DNA of 10,372 nucleotides from JBBRYW01 sp038237235. GTDB lineage: Bacteria; Actinomycetota; Thermoleophilia; Gaiellales; Gaiellaceae. Below, piece after piece: positions 6,484 through 10,372 of this stretch. Position numbers and translations under genes: made by a program. The notes under the pieces are model-generated. The model made no database searches. It had not been told where the DNA came from and saw nothing but the letters and a program-made list of their open reading frames with translations. The first letter of the stretch is position 1, and each line of letters starts with the position of its first letter. The stretch is taken from contig JBBRYW010000118.1 in NCBI GenBank assembly GCA_038237235.1, positions 1 through 10,372 of the forward strand. Direction: 5' to 3'.

Positions 6484-6719
6484 TCCAGTAATGCCGCTTG
6501 AGGTCCCCGCCGCGCTCTGCCGCGCGCGGGAGCGCGAGCTCGCGGCGAAGTGCGTCGGCGCTGGGGCGAACGCGATTCTGGCGCCGGAGCCCGGCTCGCC
6601 CCGACCATTCTTCTGGGACTTCGACGGGGCAGTCCCCGGAGCCCAGCAGCGCTCGCGTTCACCGTACAGGCGGCGGGAACGCCCAGCCTCCTGAAGGCGT
6701 CGTCGCCAGGCCCGCCCGG
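6484..6719. other. Intergenic, no gene recognised
   Basis: A plus-strand frame from 6491 (MPLEVPAALCRARERELAAK...) is open to 6694, but it resembles no family I know and has no good ribosome-binding site. I treat this stretch as non-coding. Confidence 0.3.
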
Positions 6720-6735
6720 TCAGGCGCCCTGACCG
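6717..6735 (-). terminator. Perfect 8-bp hairpin at the end of the SDR gene
   Basis: CGGTCAGG and CCTGACCG form a perfect inverted repeat around a CGC loop and include the SDR stop codon. There is no U-tract beyond it, so it may act as a Rho-independent-like terminator in a GC-rich genome or stabilise the 3' end of the transcript. Confidence 0.35.
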
Positions 6736-7502
6736 ACGTTGATCATCAGCCCGCCGTCCATGAAATACGTCGCGCCCGTGACGTAGTCGCTGTCGGCGGA
6801 GGCGAGGAAGACGGCCAGGCGGCCGATCTCCGCCGGCTCCGCGGCCCGCTTCCAAGGGATGCTCTGAACCTGTTCCTTGAGGAGCTCGGGGTCGTCGATC
6901 GCCGCCTGATTGAACGGCGTTAGGACCATCCCGGGGCCCAGGCTGTTGACGTTGATCTTCAGGGGTGCAAGCTCCAGGGCCAGTGTCCGGGTGAGCATGC
7001 GCAGGGCGCCCTTCGAGCAGTCGTAGTCGGCTCCGCCGGCGTTGGGGACGTTCTGGTGCACCGATGTGACGTTGATGATCTTGCCGCCCGTCTCGCTGCC
7101 CGCCTTGCGCAGGTGCACGTAGCGCCGGCAACAGAAGAAGGCGCCGTAGAGATTGGTTCGGATTGCCTTGTCGAAGGTCTCGGTGGAAAGGTCGGCGACC
7201 TCGTCGCCTGAGGCGTCGACCCCGGCGTTGTTCATGAGGATGTCGACGCGCCCGAATTCCTTCACCGCGTCGTCGAAGAGCCGGCCGACCTGATCCTCGT
7301 CGGCGATGTCGCCCTGCACGACGATCGCGCGGCGTCCCTGCGCCTCGACCTCCTGCCGGGTCTGCTCGGCGCCTTTGGCGTCTTCGAGGTAGTGCACCAC
7401 CAGGTCGGCGCCCTCCTTGGCGAACTCGATCGCTGTCGCCTGTCCGATCCCCGAATCGGATCCCGTGATGAGAGCGATCCTGCCCTGCAGCCGTCCGTTC
7501 AT
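6720..7502 (-). CDS. Glucose 1-dehydrogenase-like short-chain dehydrogenase (SDR)
   Basis: This is an intact 260-residue classical SDR. The NAD(P)-binding motif TGSDSGIG is at residues 13-20 and NNAG at 91-94. The catalytic tetrad is N117, S147 (NVTSVHQ), Y160 and K164 (YDCSK). The end VTGATYFMDGGLM is typical for the family. Overall it resembles bacterial glucose 1-dehydrogenases, which oxidise beta-D-glucose to glucono-1,5-lactone with NAD(P); the IP-W/M-x-R-x-A-EPAEI region before the last helices supports that subgroup, although SDR substrates are hard to predict. The start at 7502 has a strong AAGGAGGA and overlaps the GH15 stop as ATGA, so the two are translationally coupled. If the GH15 enzyme releases glucose, this enzyme could take the next step in the cytoplasm. 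Confidence 0.88.
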   Translation of the reverse strand: MNGRLQGRIALITGSDSGIGQATAIEFAKEGADLVVHYLEDAKGAEQTRQEVEAQGRRAIVVQGDIADEDQVGRLFDDAVKEFGRVDILMNNAGVDASGDEVADLSTETFDKAIRTNLYGAFFCCRRYVHLRKAGSETGGKIINVTSVHQNVPNAGGADYDCSKGALRMLTRTLALELAPLKINVNSLGPGMVLTPFNQAAIDDPELLKEQVQSIPWKRAAEPAEIGRLAVFLASADSDYVTGATYFMDGGLMINVGQGA

Positions 7503-9316
7503 GATTCCTCCTTGGGTGATTGTGCCGCCGCCTCGGTCAGCCGCCATGCGGCGTTGATGAGCCCGACGTGCGAGAACGCCTGGGGGTAGTTGCCGAGGAG
7601 CTCCTTGCGGTCGGGGTCGGCCTGCTCGGCCAGGAGACCGAGATCGTTGGCGTGGGAAGTCGCTCGCTCGAACCATTCCTCGGCGCGAGCGACCTCGCCG
7701 CCCAGGGCGAGACATTCGACCAGCCAGTAGGTGCAGATGAGGAAGCCCATGGGGTCATCGGGCCAGCGGCGAACGAGGCCGATGTCGCCGAGCTCCCGCT
7801 CGACCGCCATGATCGTCGCCCACATCCGCTCGTCGCCAGCGGGGAGGAAGCGCACGAGCGGCAACAGCAGAACCGAGGCGTCGAGGTCGTCGGAGCCGAA
7901 GGCGCCGGTGTAGGCCCCAGCCCGTTCGCTCCAGGCTTTGGTCAGCACGGCAACTCGAACGCGCTCGCGCGCATCCTTCCAGCGGCCGAGATCGAGGTCG
8001 TCGCCGAGCAAGGGGGCCAGCCGGACGGCGCGGTCGAGGGCGACCCAGCACATGACCTTGGATGAGACGTACTGGCGCCGCTGATCGCGGGCCTCCCACA
8101 TCCCGGCGTCCGGCTCACGCCAGGTCGAAGCCGCCCGGTTTGCCAGCGTGATCAGGAGTTCACGGGTGGGCTCGTCGAGCTCCCCGAGTTGATCGCGCAG
8201 CTGCTCGACCGCGTCCAGGACTTCACCGAGCACGTCGAGCTGCTCCTGGTCCCATGCTGCGTTCCCGACTCGCACGGGTCGGCTGTCGCGAAAGCCGGGC
8301 AGGTGTGCCAACTCGCGCTCCGCGAGGTTTCGCTCGCCCTCCACGCCGTACATGATCTGGACGCGCTCGTCTTCGGCGAGGTGACCGCTGGCGTCCGCGA
8401 TCCACCGAAAGAGCCGGGTTGGCTCGTCGGGACACGCCGCAATCCACAGCGAACGGATCGTCAGGCTGAGGTCGCGCAGCCAGGCGAAGCGGTAGTCGAA
8501 GTTGAGCTCCGCGCCCACCTTCTCCGGCAGGGAGGTCGTCGCCGCCGCGACCACCGCGCCGGTCGGCTGGAAGGTCAGTCCCTGCAGTACGAGTGAGCTG
8601 CGCCGAACCGTGTCCCGGTGGCGCCCGTGGTAGCCCTCGTGCAGCTCCACCCATGACTCCCAGCCGGCGATCGTGTCCTCAAGCGTGGCCTGATCTTGCA
8701 TTTCTGTTGCGGACGAGCCCTCGGACGAGGGCCTGAAGACCAGCCTGAAGTCCACCTGATCCCCGGCGCGGACGGTGAAGCGCCCCCTGGCGCAGCCGGG
8801 ATGCGGCGAAAGCGTGATCCCACCGGCGAGGGCCAAGGCGACCGGGCCGCCCCGTGCCACCACCTCATCCCCGGCGCCGAGGACGTTCGGGATGGTCAAC
8901 CCGTACTCCATGCGTGGAGCGAACTCGGTGACCATCTCCACAGCGCCCCGAGACCCCGCCACGCGTCGCAGCAAGACGTGGGGGCTCCGGAGGCCGACCT
9001 CGTGGCCCCGCGCGCCCAGCTCCAGACCGAGGGCATCCGTGACCGTCACCTCGCCGCCCGCGGTGGTGAAAACAGTTCGCAGCACGAGCGAGTCCGGAAC
9101 GTAGTGGCGCCGGGACTCGAAGGCTGCCGACGGACACAGCGACCAGTGCCCGGCGTCGGGGCCAAGCACCCGACCGAAGACCGAGGGGGAATCGAAGCGC
9201 GGGACGCACCACCAATCCACAGAGCCCGCACGATCGATCAGCACGGCCGAATGACAGTCCGAGACGAACCCGTAGTCCCCGATGACACTTGGTCGCCCGC
9301 GTCCTGAGTCACCCAT
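7499..9316 (-). CDS. GH15 family glycoside hydrolase (glucoamylase/trehalase-like)
   Basis: This 605-residue protein has the full GH15 layout. The N-terminal beta-sandwich opens with IGDYGFVSDCHSAVLIDRAG, SVDWWCVPRFDSPSVF (residues 12-47). The (alpha/alpha)6 catalytic domain starts around 255, with NFDYRFAWLRDLSLTIRSLW in the substrate pocket. The predicted general acid is E408 in GMWEAR and the general base E564 in LLAEQADP, followed by GNYPQAFSHVGLINAA. Inverting exo-hydrolases of this family release beta-D-glucose from alpha-1,4-glucans or, in many actinobacteria, from trehalose; the sequence alone does not decide between them. There is no signal peptide, so it is cytoplasmic. The start at 9316 is chosen for its GGAGGT ribosome-binding site and because homologues begin close to the IGDYG motif; the open frame continues to 9574 but without family resemblance. 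It is cotranscribed with the SDR downstream. Confidence 0.92.
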   Translation of the reverse strand: MGDSGRGRPSVIGDYGFVSDCHSAVLIDRAGSVDWWCVPRFDSPSVFGRVLGPDAGHWSLCPSAAFESRRHYVPDSLVLRTVFTTAGGEVTVTDALGLELGARGHEVGLRSPHVLLRRVAGSRGAVEMVTEFAPRMEYGLTIPNVLGAGDEVVARGGPVALALAGGITLSPHPGCARGRFTVRAGDQVDFRLVFRPSSEGSSATEMQDQATLEDTIAGWESWVELHEGYHGRHRDTVRRSSLVLQGLTFQPTGAVVAAATTSLPEKVGAELNFDYRFAWLRDLSLTIRSLWIAACPDEPTRLFRWIADASGHLAEDERVQIMYGVEGERNLAERELAHLPGFRDSRPVRVGNAAWDQEQLDVLGEVLDAVEQLRDQLGELDEPTRELLITLANRAASTWREPDAGMWEARDQRRQYVSSKVMCWVALDRAVRLAPLLGDDLDLGRWKDARERVRVAVLTKAWSERAGAYTGAFGSDDLDASVLLLPLVRFLPAGDERMWATIMAVERELGDIGLVRRWPDDPMGFLICTYWLVECLALGGEVARAEEWFERATSHANDLGLLAEQADPDRKELLGNYPQAFSHVGLINAAWRLTEAAAQSPKEES

Positions 9317-9776
9317 CTCTACCTCCTGCCGGGCCCGGTTGCGGCGTGCGTTCGTCGCTTCCGCGATCGCTCCTGGTGCACCGTTTCTCGAGACGTGAGG
9401 GTGCAACGGCGGCAGCAAGGAGGTCTCCATGTTCGCGGTTCGACCCGTCAACGGTCTGCTGCTGTTGCAGAGGGTCGTCTCGGGTGACCAAGGACCCGAG
9501 AGCATCGCCACAAGCGGAAACCAGGACGACTGAGCCGTGCGAGCCGAGCCTAGGAACGCCGGTTCCACTCCCACCAGTGGCGAACCGGCCGATCTCGGTC
9601 ACTCGTCCGTTCGCCGCGCGGCGGTAGGAGACGACGCCGTTCGCGCTGTCATCGCCGGCCATGGTGTGCACGGCTCCGGTGGAGCCTTCCGGCCCCGGCG
9701 ACCCCTCGGGTGCCGCCGCGAGCAGAGGCATCGTCAAGGCGGCAAGAGCATGAGAAGCCGATGAGCTCACTCGCAT
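9309..9776 (-). pseudogene. Truncated secreted beta-propeller (lactonase-like) protein, N-terminal part
   Basis: The frame starts at an ATG at 9776 with a GAGG upstream. Residues 1-23 (MRVSSSASHALAALTMPLLAA...) look like a signal peptide. Residues 34-86 read GAVHTMAGDDSANGVVSYRR, then AANGRVTEIGRFATGGSGTG and LGSHGSVVL. This matches the first blade of secreted lactonase-type (6-phosphogluconolactonase/muconate-cyclase-like) beta-propellers, which normally continue with SxDGRxLxAVNAGSN for about 350 more residues. Here the match ends after SACGDA, and the frame runs on as unrelated sequence to a TGA at 9309-9311, just past the GH15 start. The rest of the propeller is gone. As the first frame of the operon it may still be translated, giving a 155-residue product of doubtful function; its promoter region may now serve the GH15-SDR pair. 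Confidence 0.5.
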
Positions 9777-10026
9777 GGAAAGGGCCTCGCTCGTTGGTCA
9801 CTAACGATGGGTACCACTCTAGGCGCCGTCCGTGAGCAAGCGACCGACGGCGCGTGAGCGTTCGCTCATTCGGCGCGGGAGTTGCCGCGAGCTTGGGTGC
9901 CTGGCCTTCGAAGCGGACGCCTGCGACCGGCCTCCCTCGAGGCGCTCGCGTACCGGCTGATCGTCTTCGAGGAGCGAAGCACTGGCCTCACCGATTGTGT
10001 CCGCGGAGTGCCGCTGCTCGAGGTGA
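9777..10026. other. Upstream region of the GH15 operon, no gene
   Basis: Apart from the inverted repeats at 9822-9868, nothing was recognised. No DnaA boxes of the TTGTCCACA or TTATCCACA type are seen here, although the end of dnaA is near. Confidence 0.35.
9855..9868. promoter_or_regulatory. Palindromic operator candidate (TetR-like)
   Basis: TGAGCG-TT-CGCTCA is a perfect 6+6 inverted repeat, about 80 bases upstream of the ATG at 9776. A second perfect inverted repeat, CGCCGTC...GACGGCG, lies beside it at about 9822-9852. TetR-type repressors often bind short palindromes of this shape. No regulator gene is in the window, so the assignment rests on symmetry and position. Confidence 0.4.
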
Positions 10027-10233
10027 GGATGGACGAGTGCCACGCTACTCCGAGAGACCCTGTCTGCCGCTCGGCGAGCCGGCGCCCAGCAACTGCGAAG
10101 AATCCGAATTCGACGTGAAGCGCGCGAGCGGTCGCAGCAGGAAGCGGCGCGGCGGGCACGGACGGAGCTGCGTCGGTATTGCGCGGCGAATCGGCTGAAC
10201 CGACTGGGGACGCTGACCTACGCGGTCGGCTGA
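10027..10233 (+). pseudogene. Replication-initiator-like fragment
   Basis: A stop-free frame without a start codon ends with ARERSQQEAARRARTELRR and YCAANRLNRLGTLTYAVG, then a TGA at 10231-10233. The segment RRYxxxNxLxRLxTLTYA resembles the opening of the catalytic region of rolling-circle-type Rep proteins of actinobacterial plasmids and phages, where LTLTY precedes the metal-binding HxH motif. Everything past that point, including the HxH and the catalytic Tyr, is absent. A neighbouring frame (SERPCLPLGEPAPSNCEESE, then FDVKR) might be its upstream part, joined by another single-base shift near 10120. The identification is tentative. The stop codon lies immediately against the end of dnaA on the other strand. 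Confidence 0.4.
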
Positions 10234-10372
10234 TCATGTCGCTTGCTTGATCCGGCGTGTGAGATCCTGAACAAGGTCCCAGACGGAGCGGTCCTCCTTC
10301 ATCAAGCGAGAGATCTTCGAGGTCGCGTGAATCACGGTGGTGTGGTCACGACCACCGAACTCCCGGCCGATC
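10234..10372 (-). CDS. dnaA: Chromosomal replication initiator DnaA, C-terminal end (partial)
   Basis: These are the last 45 codons and stop of DnaA, cut by the window edge. IGREFGGRDHTTVIHATSKI is the DnaA signature of domain IV, the helix-turn-helix that reads DnaA boxes at oriC; Arg and His-Thr-Thr in this segment make the base contacts. It continues through MKEDRSVWDLVQDLTRRIKQ to a TGA at 10234-10236. The domain is normal, with no sign of decay. The gene normally next to it, dnaN, is not on this side: a replication-protein-like fragment in the opposite direction abuts it instead, followed by the glycosidase operon. So oriC and dnaN are either on the upstream side or the local order has been rearranged. 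A second, non-chromosomal dnaA copy is less likely but not excluded. Confidence 0.93.
   Translation of the reverse strand, partial: IGREFGGRDHTTVIHATSKISRLMKEDRSVWDLVQDLTRRIKQAT

Noticed and set aside
6313..7131. Minus-strand open frame of 272 codons overlapping the SDR gene
   Set aside because: Arg/Gly/Pro-rich shadow frame of the SDR, with no recognisable domain.
9317..9574. N-terminal extension of the GH15 protein to 9574
   Set aside because: The extra 86 residues show no family resemblance, and the ATG at 9316 has a strong GGAGGT.
9777..10233. oriC beside dnaA
   Set aside because: No cluster of DnaA boxes and no AT-rich unwinding stretch were seen.

Overview
The window is GC-rich bacterial DNA. 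Codon usage, protein styles and the DnaA, NarL-type and GH15 sequences point to an actinobacterium, most like soil Thermoleophilia (inference; no rRNA is present). The far right edge carries the C-terminus of DnaA, so this is probably chromosomal DNA.

Layout, left to right. (1) 1-119: the end of a PIN-domain (VapC-like) gene. (2) 136-1131: the remains of an integrated element. These are a 48-nt 3' piece of a tRNA-Lys(UUU) gene (candidate att site), a tandem 10-nt repeat that could be an integrase arm site, and the C-terminal half of a tyrosine recombinase with a zinc-ribbon-like tail. (3) 1465-3357, minus strand: a NarL-type response regulator and a HisKA_3 histidine kinase overlapping by ATGA, each carrying one single-base frameshift. 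(4) 3481-3975, plus strand: a small secreted beta-barrel-like protein with a poly-Thr linker, divergent from the kinase. (5) 4121-4765, minus strand: a MerB (organomercurial lyase) family protein. Its second catalytic cysteine codon is an in-frame TGA followed at once by a near-ideal bacterial SECIS-like hairpin. I read this as a candidate selenocysteine-containing MerB-family enzyme, the most interesting item in the window. (6) 4801-6719: a low-coding stretch with fragments of a serine recombinase, a surface-protein domain and a GMC oxidoreductase. (7) 6720-9776, minus strand: an operon with the truncated start of a beta-propeller protein, a GH15 glucoamylase/trehalase-like hydrolase and a glucose-1-dehydrogenase-like SDR, joined by short overlaps. 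A palindromic operator candidate lies upstream. (8) 10027-10233: a fragment resembling a replication protein, abutting the end of dnaA (10234-10372, minus strand).

Working together: the GH15 enzyme could release glucose from trehalose or an alpha-glucan, and the SDR could oxidise it to gluconolactone. The kinase and regulator form one two-component system. At least five genes show apparent single-base deletions, most at or next to C or G runs. This suggests that part of the apparent decay is sequencing error. The MerB TGA is a different kind of event and is not explained that way.
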